NCBI RefSeq assembly: GCF_002251085.2
Contig: NZ_NOJZ02000017.1
Location: 1-52,844, forward strand
Length of the DNA: 52,844 bases
Reading direction: 5' to 3'
DNA from: Romboutsia maritimum
GTDB taxonomy: Bacteria > Bacillota > Clostridia > Peptostreptococcales > Peptostreptococcaceae
Each line of letters opens with the position of its first letter. Within the stretch, counting starts at the first letter, position 1. Below are positions 8,150 to 16,753 of the stretch, in pieces. A program made the translations under genes and the position numbers. The notes under the pieces are model-generated. The model saw nothing but the letters and a program-made list of their open reading frames with translations. It made no database searches and was not told the origin of the DNA.

Positions 8150-8887
8150 ATGACAAATAAATCCAAAAGAAAAAAAAGACGACTAAAGAAAAAAATAAGA
8201 AATTTTTTGATATTAATTATTTTAATCGCACTTATAACTATAGCATTTTGTAGTTTAAAAATATTTAATAACATAGAACCTAATAATGAAAATAAAACAA
8301 AAGTAGTCATAGATATAGGTCATGGAGGTAATGATCAAGGAACTAAAAATTTAAAAACAGGAACATTAGAAAAAGATATAACACTTCAAATATCTAATAA
8401 AGTAATAAAAAAATTAAGTGAAGATAAGACGATACAAGTTATACCAACTAGAACAGAAGATAAATATGTATCATTGGTTGATAGAAATAAAATTGAAAGA
8501 GAAAATAATGCAGAACTATTTGTTTCTATACATTGTAATGCAGCTCCTAATGATGCATCTAATATAGAAGGTGTAGAAACTTTTTACTGGAAAGAGGATG
8601 ATAAAAAGTCAGCTACTTTGGCACAAAAAATTCATAATAATATAACGTTAAGTCTAGATGTAAATGATAGAGGAGTAAAGAAAGAAGCTTATGAGGTATT
8701 AAGGAATTCTAAGTGTCCATCGGTACTTATAGAAACAGGTTTTTTAACAAATAATAGGGAAGAAAGCAATTTATTAGATCAGAGCTATCAAGAAAATATG
8801 GCTGATGCAATATATAAAGGAATAAAAGAATATTTACAAATTCAAGTTGATAAGCAAGTTCAACAACAAAATAAAGAAATTAATTAA
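8150..8887 (+). CDS. Membrane-anchored N-acetylmuramoyl-L-alanine amidase (Amidase_3)
   Basis: 245 residues. A very basic N-terminus (KSKRKKRRLKKKIR) precedes one transmembrane helix at about 19-38, giving an N-in, catalytic-domain-out topology. The rest is an Amidase_3 zinc domain: IDIGHGG supplies His58, TLEKDIT supplies Glu74, FVSIHCNA supplies the second His, and ETGFLTN supplies the catalytic Glu. It cleaves the amide between muramic acid and peptide. The size and single-domain form resemble CwlD, the spore-cortex amidase, but no sporulation genes are adjacent, so a vegetative role is possible. Glutamine-rich C-terminal tail. It stands alone; the next promoter begins about 30 bases after the stop. 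Confidence 0.92.
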   Translation: MTNKSKRKKRRLKKKIRNFLILIILIALITIAFCSLKIFNNIEPNNENKTKVVIDIGHGGNDQGTKNLKTGTLEKDITLQISNKVIKKLSEDKTIQVIPTRTEDKYVSLVDRNKIERENNAELFVSIHCNAAPNDASNIEGVETFYWKEDDKKSATLAQKIHNNITLSLDVNDRGVKKEAYEVLRNSKCPSVLIETGFLTNNREESNLLDQSYQENMADAIYKGIKEYLQIQVDKQVQQQNKEIN

Positions 8888-8919
8888 TTATTTAAAATAA
8901 ATGATTCAATAATTTTATA

Positions 8920-8948
8920 TTGACAGTTAACACTAATATATATATAAT
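8920..8948 (+). promoter_or_regulatory. Consensus sigma-A promoter of the brnQ leader
   Basis: TTGACA at 8920-8925, a 17-base spacer, and TATAAT at 8943-8948: a full consensus match. Transcription would begin near 8955 and include the leader peptide and attenuator. Confidence 0.85.
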
Positions 8949-9013
8949 TAGTTTAAATATAAATAAATTTTTGAAAATTCGATAATATATCTTAAATATA
9001 AAAGGAGTTTTTT

Positions 9014-9082
9014 ATGATGAATAATATAAATCTAACTAATGAACTAAAATTAAATATATATTACTTTAGCTATTTTGGATAG
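9014..9082 (+). CDS. Leader peptide of the brnQ attenuator (22 residues)
   Basis: Short open frame starting ATG 9014 with a strong AAAGGAG at 9001-9007 and stopping at TAG 9080-9082. It contains two Ile (AUA) and three Leu (CUA, CUA, UUA) codons between 9026 and 9058, followed by a run of Tyr and Phe codons. The stop codon abuts the first strand of the attenuator helices, the classic geometry for ribosome-controlled attenuation. Too short for product similarity; the call rests on the ribosome site, codon content, position between a consensus promoter and twin terminators, and the branched-chain amino acid transporter downstream. Confidence 0.75.
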   Translation: MMNNINLTNELKLNIYYFSYFG

Positions 9083-9249
9083 GTTTGTATTTATGGGATA
9101 TAATCATCATAGATGCAAACCGAGAAATGTTTGTATCTATGATGGCTAGAGTTAATTTGTTATGATAAGCCACATAGAAATCACTATGTGGTTTTTTTAA
9201 TCCTAGGCATATTATAAGCCACATAGTGTATATACTATGTGGCTTTTTT
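9083..9249 (+). promoter_or_regulatory. Attenuator: mutually exclusive helices and twin terminators before brnQ
   Basis: Strand 1 (9083-9095) pairs with strand 2 (9108-9120) over 13 bp with two wobbles. Strand 2 extended (9105-9120) instead pairs with strand 3 (9129-9144) over 16 bp. The 3' part of strand 3 (9136-9147) pairs with the 5' arm of terminator 1 (9168-9178) with one bulged A. Terminator 1 is CCACATAG/CTATGTGG (9170-9191) plus T7. Terminator 2 is AAGCCACATAGT/ACTATGTGGCTT (9216-9245) with T's to 9249. A ribosome at the leader stop would hide strand 1, favouring 2:3 and termination; stalling upstream frees 1:2 and lets strand 3 block terminator 1. Confidence 0.75.
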
Positions 9250-9299
9250 ATTTTAAATAAATGAAATTTTGTAAAATAAAAAGGAAAAGAGGAATTTGT

Positions 9300-10589
9300 A
9301 TGAGTAAGAATAAAGATATTATAATTATTGGTTTTGCATTGTTTTCAATGTTCTTTGGAGCAGGAAATCTAATTTTCCCTCCATATATAGGGATGACTTC
9401 AGGGAGTAATTGGTTGATAAGTTTCTTAGGTTTTGTACTTGCAGATGTAGGTATTATACTTTTATCAATAAATGCTGTTATAAGAGCAGGTTCTTTCCAA
9501 GGGGTATTAGGAAGAGCAGGTAAAACATTTGGAATTATGTTAGAATTTATAATGATGCTTTGCTTGGGTCCTATATTAGTTATACCAAGAACTGGTGCAA
9601 CAACTTATGAGATGAGTATAAGCCCATTATTTAATAGTGTTAATCCTATTGTGTTTTCAATTTTGTTCTTCGCTTTAACATTAGTTTTAACAATAAGACC
9701 AACTAAGGTTATGGATATAATAGGTAAATTTTTAACTCCTATACTTTTAGTTACATTAGCGTTATTAATATTAAAGGGAATAGTATCTCCTATTGGAAAA
9801 TTAAATACTGAAATTAATTCTAAAGATTTATTTGTAACTGGAATTACTCAAGGATATCAAACTATGGATGCACTTGGAATAGGTGGTATTGCAGCACTTA
9901 TTATGACGTCATTAGTTAGTAAGGGATATAAAGATAAGAAAGAAAATGCAAGTCTTGCTATAAAATCAGCTACTATTGCAAGTATAGGTCTTGTTTTAGT
10001 ATATGGAGGCCTAGCATATTTAGGAGCGACTGTTTCTACGAAATATGATATAAGTATATCTCAAACAGCATTATTAGTTAATATAACGAAAGATTTATTA
10101 GGAAGTACTGGTTCAGTTTTATTAAGTTTAGTTGTAGCTTTTGCATGTCTTACTACGGCGATAGGATTGACTTCTGTAACAGCTAAATATTTTGAGGATG
10201 TTAGTAATAAAAAATTAAAATATCAACATCTCGTTATATTCATATGTGTGTTTAGTTCAATAGTTTCTAATTTAGGTGTAGATAAAATAATATCTATTGC
10301 AGCACCGATATTAACAGTTATTTACCCTGTTTCAATTGTTTTAGTTATAATGAGTTCTTTAAAAAAGGTATTTGTTAAGGATAGCATATTTAAAGGTGCA
10401 GCTTATGCTACTTTAATAACTAGTATACTTACTGTTGTTGATAGTTTAGGTGTAAGTATAAGTTTAATTCACAAATTACCTTTAGAAAGTATAGGATTTA
10501 ACTGGGTAGTACCAGCTATATTGGGAGGAATTATAGGTTCATTTGTATTTGAAGAAAAATTAGAAATTAAAAATCGTAAAATATCATAA
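9300..10589 (+). CDS. brnQ: Branched-chain amino acid transporter (LIVCS family, BrnQ)
   Basis: 429 residues from ATG 9300, chosen because AGAGGA sits seven bases upstream; an in-frame ATG at 9261 has no ribosome site and lies just after the second terminator. About twelve hydrophobic segments. The opening FALFSMFFGAGNLIFPP is the diagnostic LIVCS motif, followed by PRTGATTYE and GYQTMDALGIGGIA. Sodium- or proton-coupled uptake of Leu, Ile and Val across the cytoplasmic membrane. Expression is predicted to be controlled by the upstream leader-peptide attenuator. Monocistronic as far as can be seen. Confidence 0.95.
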   Translation: MSKNKDIIIIGFALFSMFFGAGNLIFPPYIGMTSGSNWLISFLGFVLADVGIILLSINAVIRAGSFQGVLGRAGKTFGIMLEFIMMLCLGPILVIPRTGATTYEMSISPLFNSVNPIVFSILFFALTLVLTIRPTKVMDIIGKFLTPILLVTLALLILKGIVSPIGKLNTEINSKDLFVTGITQGYQTMDALGIGGIAALIMTSLVSKGYKDKKENASLAIKSATIASIGLVLVYGGLAYLGATVSTKYDISISQTALLVNITKDLLGSTGSVLLSLVVAFACLTTAIGLTSVTAKYFEDVSNKKLKYQHLVIFICVFSSIVSNLGVDKIISIAAPILTVIYPVSIVLVIMSSLKKVFVKDSIFKGAAYATLITSILTVVDSLGVSISLIHKLPLESIGFNWVVPAILGGIIGSFVFEEKLEIKNRKIS

Positions 10590-10725
10590 TTAAAAAAGGA
10601 TTGCTTTGAGATATATTGATTTTAATTATTAAGAAAGCTTTATTAGTATAAACTAATCCAAATTGTAAATTATAATAATATCGAATTAAATAAAGCTGAT
10701 TTATACACAGGAGGATATAGTTTAT

Positions 10726-11262
10726 ATGCGAAAGTCATTTTGGAGCAAAATAATTATATGTACAGTGCTGATTTGTTGTGTAGCAACTTGTACAAATTCT
10801 TATACACAGAGTAAGCAAGATTATATTTCACCATCATTAAAAAATGTAAAAGGATATAATGAACTTAAGAAAAATTTAGACGAAATAAAAAGAATAAGAA
10901 AAAATATTTATACTATAGATATTAATACTACTGATACTGAACCTAAATTAAAATCTACTAAGGAACGATTAAATTATCATCTTTTAGAACTTAAAGCAGT
11001 AAAAAATAATTTAACTAAATTTAAAGGTGTATATAGTAATTCTAAAGATGACATTTTATTTGCAGAACAACTTTCTTTTATAGCATGTAGTTATGAGTTA
11101 AGTTTAAATCAGCAACTAAATTTAGTTGAAGACTTAATATCAGAAAAAACAGAGGCAAATAAATTATTTTTCTCAGATAATATAGCACATATATATTATT
11201 ACATTACATTAGGAGATCAGATGATATCATATATAGATAGTTATTATGTATTAAGAAAATAA
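10726..11262 (+). CDS. Probable lipoprotein of unknown function
   Basis: 178 residues. The N-terminus is a signal peptide (RKSFWSKIIICTVLICCV) ending in a plausible lipobox VATC at Cys22, so it is probably a surface lipoprotein. The mature part is helical and Lys/Glu-rich, with segments such as ELKKNLDEIKRIRKNIY and RLNYHLLELKAVKNNLTKF that could form coiled coil. I recognise no domain. It has its own AGGAGG ribosome site and is closed by a very strong terminator, so it is likely a single-gene unit unrelated to brnQ. Confidence 0.75.
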   Translation: MRKSFWSKIIICTVLICCVATCTNSYTQSKQDYISPSLKNVKGYNELKKNLDEIKRIRKNIYTIDINTTDTEPKLKSTKERLNYHLLELKAVKNNLTKFKGVYSNSKDDILFAEQLSFIACSYELSLNQQLNLVEDLISEKTEANKLFFSDNIAHIYYYITLGDQMISYIDSYYVLRK

Positions 11263-11280
11263 ATATAAATAAAGTACGAA

Positions 11281-11322
11281 AATCCTACTAAAATCATATG
11301 ATTTTAGTAGGATTCTTTTTTT
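11281..11322 (+). terminator. Strong Rho-independent terminator
   Basis: A 34-base perfect palindrome (arms AATCCTACTAAAATCAT and its complement, 11281-11314) followed by an interrupted T-run (11314-11322). It separates the lipoprotein gene from the polysaccharide locus. Confidence 0.93.
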
Positions 11323-11361
11323 GTATATAGAATTAATAGAATTCTTCAAAGAGGTGTAGAT

Positions 11362-14319
11362 ATGAAAATCAAAATAGATAAAATAAAAAATTATTTAAAA
11401 AATATTAATAAAAAAGATAAAAATTCAGATGAAAATATTGAAAGTATATTTAAATTATCAATCATAATACCTGTATATAATAATGGTAATTACCTCAAAG
11501 AGAGAGCTATTAAAAGTTTAGAAGAAAGTAGTATTTTTAAAGAAATAGAAATTATAATCGTAGATGATGGCTCTGATGATATAGAAACCATAAATATAAT
11601 TAAAAATGTAAAATCAAAACATAGTAATGTAAAAACTTACTTTTTCACAAAGGGTCCAAGTAAAAGTGCATCTAGAGCTAGGAATAAAGGGCTAGAATTA
11701 TCTACTACAAATTACATCTCGTATTTAGATCCAGATGATGAGTGCGTTAATGATGGTTATAAAAAATTATATGATGAAATTTCTAATAAAGATATTGATT
11801 TGGTTATAGGAAATGACGTTGTTGAATATAATAAAAATTTTAGAGTAAGAAATTATTACAAGAAATTTTTAGAAATAAATAAAAAAGAGCAAATTAATAA
11901 TGGAAGAAAAATATTATTAGACATGAATTTTGTTGTAAGCAGCATACAGACAATCATAGTAAGAAAAAATATTATAGTAGAAAATAAATTATCTATGGTA
12001 GAGGGAGCAATAGGACAGGATACAGTATTTTTTTATGAATTAATGATAAATTCTAATAATGTTAAAGTTATAGATGAAGTAGTTAACAAACATTATATGT
12101 ATGTTAAAGGATCGGTTACTAATGAAATTAATATAAATTATTTTAAAGGACATTTAATAAAAGAAATTTCAAAAAGAAAAAAATTAGAAGAGTACAATAT
12201 ATTAGAAGATTATTTAAAAATGGTAATGGATAGTTATTTTAAAAAATATATTCTAGATAAGTTAAATAAAGTTAGTGAAAATGAATTAAATGAAGCTGAA
12301 AATATAGTAGATAAGATATATAAAGTTTATGAAGATGTGTGGAAAGTTAAAAATAAGGACATAAAAATATACTTAAAATCAAGAGGTGTGTATAAAGATA
12401 TGAATTTTAAGCTGTCAGTAATAGTAGCTATATATAACAATGGAGATTATTTATTAAATAGAGCATTTAAAAGCTTGCAAGAAAGTAGTATTTTTAATGA
12501 ATTAGAGATAATATTGGTTGATGATGGTTCTACTGATAAAACTACAGTAAATATAATTAAAGATATACAGTCAAAATACAGAAATGTTAAATCTTATTTT
12601 TTTGAAAAAGGTGGAAGTAAAAGTGCATCAAGACCTAGAAATAAAGGTTTAGAATTATCTACAACAGATTATATTTCATATTTAGATCCAGATGATGCTA
12701 GTATTAATGATTGTCATAAGAAATTATATGATGAAATACAAAAATCAAAAGCAGATGCAGTAATAGGTAATATTGTTTATAATAACGATAATAATTTAAG
12801 GGTAAGAGATTATTATAGAAAATTTGTAAATGTAAATGATTGTTTAGAGGAATGTACTAACTGTAGAAAAATATTATTAGATACTAAATTTATGTCAGGT
12901 GGAATATTTCCATTTTTAGTGAAAAAAGATATATTAACAAAAAATAATTTATGTATGGTGGAGGGTGGATTAGGAGAAGATACACTATTTTTCTATGAAA
13001 TTATGCTATGTTTGAAAAAAGTAAAAGTTATAAATGAAGGTCTATATATGTATTACAGAAATGTTGAAAATTCTGTTACAACTAAAATAGGCTTATCTTA
13101 TTTTTCAGGGCAATTAAAAAAAGAGAAAGTTAAAAGAGTAAAATTAGAACAATATAATGTTTTATATGATTATTTAAATATAATGTTTGATAGTTATTTT
13201 AATGAATATATTCTTATTAAGTTAAAACAAGTTAATGAAGAAGAATTAGAAGAAGCAAAATCTATAGTAGATGAAATTTATAAAATTTATGATGATGTAT
13301 GGAATGTGAAATATAATTCAATAAAAAAATATTTAAAAGATAGAGGAATTTATAAAAATTTAAATATGAAACTTTCAGTAATAGTGCCTATGTATAATAA
13401 TGGAGATTATTTAATAAACAGGTCATTTAAGAGTTTAAAAGAAAGTAGCATATTTAATGAAATAGAAATAATATTAGTTGATGATGGTTCAACTGATGAA
13501 AACACAGTAAATATAATTAAAGATTTAGAGTCAAAATATAGTAACGTAAAGAGTTATTTTTTTGAAACTGGTGGAAGTGGAAGTGCATCTAGACCTAGAA
13601 ATAAGGGAATAGAACTAGCAACAACAAATTATATTTCTTATTTGGATCCAGATGATGAGTGTATAAATGATAGCTATAAAATATTATATGATACATTGAT
13701 AAAATCAAATGTAGATATTGTAGTAGGAAATGTGATATACAAAGATGAAAAAAGTAGCAAAGTAAGAGATTATTATAAGTATTTTATGAATGTAAATAAC
13801 AACTTAGATATATCTTATGATTGTAAAAAAATATTATTAGATACAGATTTTATGTCAACTGGAATCTTAAGTATTATAGTAAAGAAAAATATTATCATAG
13901 AAAATAATTTAAAGATGGTAGAAGGCGGAATAGGTCAAGATACATTATTTTCATATGAATTAATGTTAAATTGTAGAAGCATAAAAGTTATAAATAAAGA
14001 ACTTTATCTTTATTACATGAATGTAGAAAATTCAATTACTAATAGTATTGGAACTAGCTACTTTAAAAAACATTTAAAAACAGAAATTGAAAAAAGAAAA
14101 AAACTAGAGAACTATGGAGTTTTAAAAGAATATGTAGATAGTAAATATGATGCTTTTTTCCAAGCTTGGATTTTTGAAAAGCTAAAAAAAGTAAAAGTAG
14201 AAGAAAAGGAAGAAGCACAATCTATAGTTGATGAGATTTATAAAATTTATGAAGATGTATGGAAAATTAGATACAAATCTTTAACAAATTATTTTGAGTC
14301 TAGAAAAAACAGATATTAA
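11362..14319 (+). CDS. Triple-domain family 2 glycosyltransferase
   Basis: 985 residues made of three tandem GT2 (GT-A fold) units, each about 320 residues and plainly homologous to one another. They start near residues 32 (LSIIIPVYNNGNYL), 351 (LSVIVAIYNNGDYL) and 671 (LSVIVPMYNNGDYL). Each unit has the nucleotide-binding VDDGS motif, an ARNKG or PRNKG motif and the metal-binding ISYLDPDD, so all three look catalytically intact. A C-terminal helical segment per unit ends in a repeated VDEIYKIYEDVWK-like linker. Such proteins transfer sugars from nucleotide donors to cell-surface polymers. No signal peptide, so cytoplasmic or membrane-peripheral. First gene of the polysaccharide locus. A multi-step polymerase or an enzyme building a repeated linkage is plausible; substrates are unknown. 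Confidence 0.92.
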   Translation: MKIKIDKIKNYLKNINKKDKNSDENIESIFKLSIIIPVYNNGNYLKERAIKSLEESSIFKEIEIIIVDDGSDDIETINIIKNVKSKHSNVKTYFFTKGPSKSASRARNKGLELSTTNYISYLDPDDECVNDGYKKLYDEISNKDIDLVIGNDVVEYNKNFRVRNYYKKFLEINKKEQINNGRKILLDMNFVVSSIQTIIVRKNIIVENKLSMVEGAIGQDTVFFYELMINSNNVKVIDEVVNKHYMYVKGSVTNEININYFKGHLIKEISKRKKLEEYNILEDYLKMVMDSYFKKYILDKLNKVSENELNEAENIVDKIYKVYEDVWKVKNKDIKIYLKSRGVYKDMNFKLSVIVAIYNNGDYLLNRAFKSLQESSIFNELEIILVDDGSTDKTTVNIIKDIQSKYRNVKSYFFEKGGSKSASRPRNKGLELSTTDYISYLDPDDASINDCHKKLYDEIQKSKADAVIGNIVYNNDNNLRVRDYYRKFVNVNDCLEECTNCRKILLDTKFMSGGIFPFLVKKDILTKNNLCMVEGGLGEDTLFFYEIMLCLKKVKVINEGLYMYYRNVENSVTTKIGLSYFSGQLKKEKVKRVKLEQYNVLYDYLNIMFDSYFNEYILIKLKQVNEEELEEAKSIVDEIYKIYDDVWNVKYNSIKKYLKDRGIYKNLNMKLSVIVPMYNNGDYLINRSFKSLKESSIFNEIEIILVDDGSTDENTVNIIKDLESKYSNVKSYFFETGGSGSASRPRNKGIELATTNYISYLDPDDECINDSYKILYDTLIKSNVDIVVGNVIYKDEKSSKVRDYYKYFMNVNNNLDISYDCKKILLDTDFMSTGILSIIVKKNIIIENNLKMVEGGIGQDTLFSYELMLNCRSIKVINKELYLYYMNVENSITNSIGTSYFKKHLKTEIEKRKKLENYGVLKEYVDSKYDAFFQAWIFEKLKKVKVEEKEEAQSIVDEIYKIYEDVWKIRYKSLTNYFESRKNRY

Positions 14320-14437
14320 AAATAATACAGAAAGTAGCAAAATAATGTCGATATCATATATTAAATCTAGGAAGTATTATTATTTTAGTAAATATTAAAA
14401 TGATGATAAAAAATACTAGAATTTGGAGGTAAAACCT

Positions 14438-15733
14438 GTGAATATAGCAATTGCAGGCACAGGATATGTAGGATTAGTTACAGGTATTTGTTTAGCACAG
14501 TTAAACTGTGCAGTGGTAACCTGTGTAGATATAGATGAAACTAAAGTGGCACAAATGAAGCTAGGAAAACCTCCTATATACGAGGATGGTTTAGAGGAAC
14601 TAATGAAGAAAAATTACGAATTAGGTAAAATAGATTATACTACAGATTATAAAAGCGCATATAAAAATGCAGATGTAATAATTATAGCAGTAGGAACACC
14701 TGAAAGAAGTGATGGCTCTGCTAATTTAGATTATATAAAAGCTGTTATAAATCAAATAGCTAAAAATATAGAAAAGGATTGTTTAGTAGTAACAAAATCT
14801 ACGGTACCAATAGGTACTAATGATAAAATAGAAAGTTATATTAAAGAAAATTTAGTTAATAAAGTTAGAGTTGAAGTTGCATCAAATCCAGAATTCTTAT
14901 CTCAAGGAAGTGCAATAAAGGACACATTAAACGCTTCAAGAATTATAATAGGAACAGAAAGTAAATGGGCTGAGGATATACTTAAATTAGTATATAAGCC
15001 ATTTAACCAACCTATAATCTCAACTAATAGAAAAAGTGCTGAAATGATAAAGTATGCTTCTAATAATTTTTTAGCTTTAAAAATAGCATATATGAATGAT
15101 ATAGCTAATTTTTGTGAATTAGTAGGAGCTAATATAGAAGATGTTGCAATTGGTATGAGTTATGATGAAAGAATAGGCGATAAATTTTTAAAAGCAGGGA
15201 TAGGATATGGTGGTTCTTGCTTTCCTAAAGATACAAGAGCACTACATTGCTTGGCAAGTGAATTTTGCTATGAATTAAAAACTGTAAAAGCAGCAATTGA
15301 GGTAAATGAATATCAAAAGTTAAAGCTTATTAGAAAAGCAAGTGAAAAGATTGAGCAATTTGAAAATATGAAAGTTGCAATATTAGGGCTAACATTTAAG
15401 CCAGGAACAGATGATATGAGACATGCTCCGTCTATATCAAATATAAATAGTTTAATAGAAAGAGGAGCTAATATATTTGCATATGACCCAGTTGGTATAG
15501 AAAATGCAAAAAAAATTTTTGAAGATAAGATAAATTATACTATGTCTATTGATGAGGCTATAAGTGAAGCTGAAGTTTGCTTTATAATGACTGAATGGGA
15601 AGATATAGTAAATTATGATATAAAAAAATATAAAAAGTTAATGAAAAAACCAATAATATATGATGGTAGAAATTGTTATGAAGTTTCAAAGATGAAAAAT
15701 TTAGATATAGAATATTACTCTATTGGAAGATAG
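14438..15733 (+). CDS. ugd: UDP-glucose/nucleotide-sugar 6-dehydrogenase
   Basis: 431 residues from GTG 14438, chosen because GGAGGT ends seven bases upstream; an earlier in-frame TTG overlaps that ribosome site. NAD-binding IAGTGYVGLVTG opens the protein. The catalytic nucleophile is Cys261 in GGSCFPKDT, and FKPGTDDMRHAP marks the C-terminal UDP-binding domain. Length is normal for UGDH. It oxidises a nucleotide hexose twice to the uronic acid; UDP-glucose to UDP-glucuronate is most likely, but UDP-N-acetyl or GDP-mannose variants share these motifs. It supplies an acidic sugar donor to the surrounding glycosyltransferases. Confidence 0.93.
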   Translation: MNIAIAGTGYVGLVTGICLAQLNCAVVTCVDIDETKVAQMKLGKPPIYEDGLEELMKKNYELGKIDYTTDYKSAYKNADVIIIAVGTPERSDGSANLDYIKAVINQIAKNIEKDCLVVTKSTVPIGTNDKIESYIKENLVNKVRVEVASNPEFLSQGSAIKDTLNASRIIIGTESKWAEDILKLVYKPFNQPIISTNRKSAEMIKYASNNFLALKIAYMNDIANFCELVGANIEDVAIGMSYDERIGDKFLKAGIGYGGSCFPKDTRALHCLASEFCYELKTVKAAIEVNEYQKLKLIRKASEKIEQFENMKVAILGLTFKPGTDDMRHAPSISNINSLIERGANIFAYDPVGIENAKKIFEDKINYTMSIDEAISEAEVCFIMTEWEDIVNYDIKKYKKLMKKPIIYDGRNCYEVSKMKNLDIEYYSIGR

Positions 15734-15769
15734 ATTTAAATAAATTTATTTAATAAGTAGGAGGACATA

Positions 15770-16477
15770 ATGAGTAAAATAATAGTAATAGATATGCAGT
15801 TTAATACTACTAGACGAGCAAATATGACAAGAAGATTAAGTGAGGAATGGATAAGTCATAGAATGAAAATTTTTATGAATTATACATTACAAAGTTTAAT
15901 AAATCAAACTAATCAATCATTTTTATGTTTTATATATTATGATAAACAAACAGAAGAACTTGTCAAAAAAGAGATAGCAAAATATCCTAAGTTACCTGAA
16001 AATATTATTTTTAGTTGTGAAGAAGAAGAAGGAATTTATAAATATATACAAGGATATGATGATTTATATTTAGTAAGATTAGATTGTGATGATATGTATC
16101 ATCCATCATTTATACAACAACTAATAGATTATAATCCCAAAGAAGATACACAAGCACTTATAAATCAAAAGGGATTTGTTTATGATATTTTAAATGATAA
16201 ATTAGGTGGATGGTATCATGATACTCCACCATTTCATACCCTTATATATAAGGTAGAAGATTATATGAATGGTAAAAGATATGTACTAAAAGGTGGACAT
16301 ATGGGAGCTATATATTTAAAACATGAAATTATAGATAAAGAAAATTATGTGGTTACAATACATCAAAAAAACACATTAAATACGTTTGAGAGACATGGAA
16401 CAAAAGTTTTAAATGAAGATGAAAAAGAAAAGGTTATGAAGGAATTTGAAATTAGAAAAAAAGAAGATATGATATAA
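15770..16477 (+). CDS. Putative glycosyltransferase (rhamnosyltransferase-like, PF11316 type)
   Basis: 235 residues, AGGAGG ribosome site. It resembles the putative rhamnosyltransferase family: an N-terminal FNTTRR/LSEEWISHRMKIF segment, a middle NQSFLCFIYYD strand, and the acidic DLYLVRLDCDDMYH motif that would hold the metal and nucleotide. No membrane segments. Given the dTDP-rhamnose genes in the same locus, rhamnose transfer is an attractive but unproven role. It follows the dehydrogenase by 36 bases and precedes a large hairpin repeat that may end this transcript. Confidence 0.75.
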   Translation: MSKIIVIDMQFNTTRRANMTRRLSEEWISHRMKIFMNYTLQSLINQTNQSFLCFIYYDKQTEELVKKEIAKYPKLPENIIFSCEEEEGIYKYIQGYDDLYLVRLDCDDMYHPSFIQQLIDYNPKEDTQALINQKGFVYDILNDKLGGWYHDTPPFHTLIYKVEDYMNGKRYVLKGGHMGAIYLKHEIIDKENYVVTIHQKNTLNTFERHGTKVLNEDEKEKVMKEFEIRKKEDMI

Positions 16478-16496
16478 AATATATGTAATTAGATTT

Positions 16497-16580
16497 GGGG
16501 TGAACATAAGTTTTCCTATATGCAGGCAAAAAACACGCCTGAAAATGTAGGTAAAACTTATGTTTCACCCCTTTGCTAGT
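16497..16580 (+). repeat. Long-hairpin intergenic repeat, copy 2
   Basis: Begins about 19 bases after a stop codon. Outer arms GGGGTGAACATAAG (16497-16510) and CTTATGTTTCACCCC (16557-16571); the ACATAAG/CTTATGT pair differs from copy 1 on both strands, so pairing is kept. Inner hairpin CAGGC/GCCTG. Flank CTTTGCTAGTT matches the other copies. Confidence 0.85.
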
Positions 16581-16663
16581 TTTTTAGCAAAATCATTATA
16601 TTTGGGTGAGTTTCTTTTTTAATCAAAGTTTAGTGAAAAATATGTTTATATAATTCTTGAACA

Positions 16664-16720
16664 CAAATTATAGCAAAATTTAATATAATATATAGAATTA
16701 TTAAATTTTGCTATAATTTG
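16664..16720 (+). repeat. Perfect 22-bp inverted repeat in a 5' leader
   Basis: Arms 16664-16685 and 16699-16720 are exact complements over 22 bases (each contains AAATTATAGCAAAATTTAAT or its complement), with a 13-base spacer. No T-run follows and the next ribosome site starts 21 bases later, so it is a leader hairpin or a protein-binding palindrome, not a normal terminator. Confidence 0.8.
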
Positions 16721-16753
16721 AGAATGAATAAATTTATTATGGAGGAAAATAAG

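Noticed and set aside
9001..9250. T-box riboswitch before brnQ
   Set aside because: No T-box sequence (TGGNACCGCG-like antiterminator bulge) or specifier-loop structure is visible; a translated leader peptide with competing helices explains the region better.
9261..9299. Earlier ATG as the brnQ start
   Set aside because: It has no ribosome site, follows directly after the second terminator, and adds a basic stretch (KFCKIKRKRGIC) absent from the family; ATG 9300 has AGAGGA at correct spacing.
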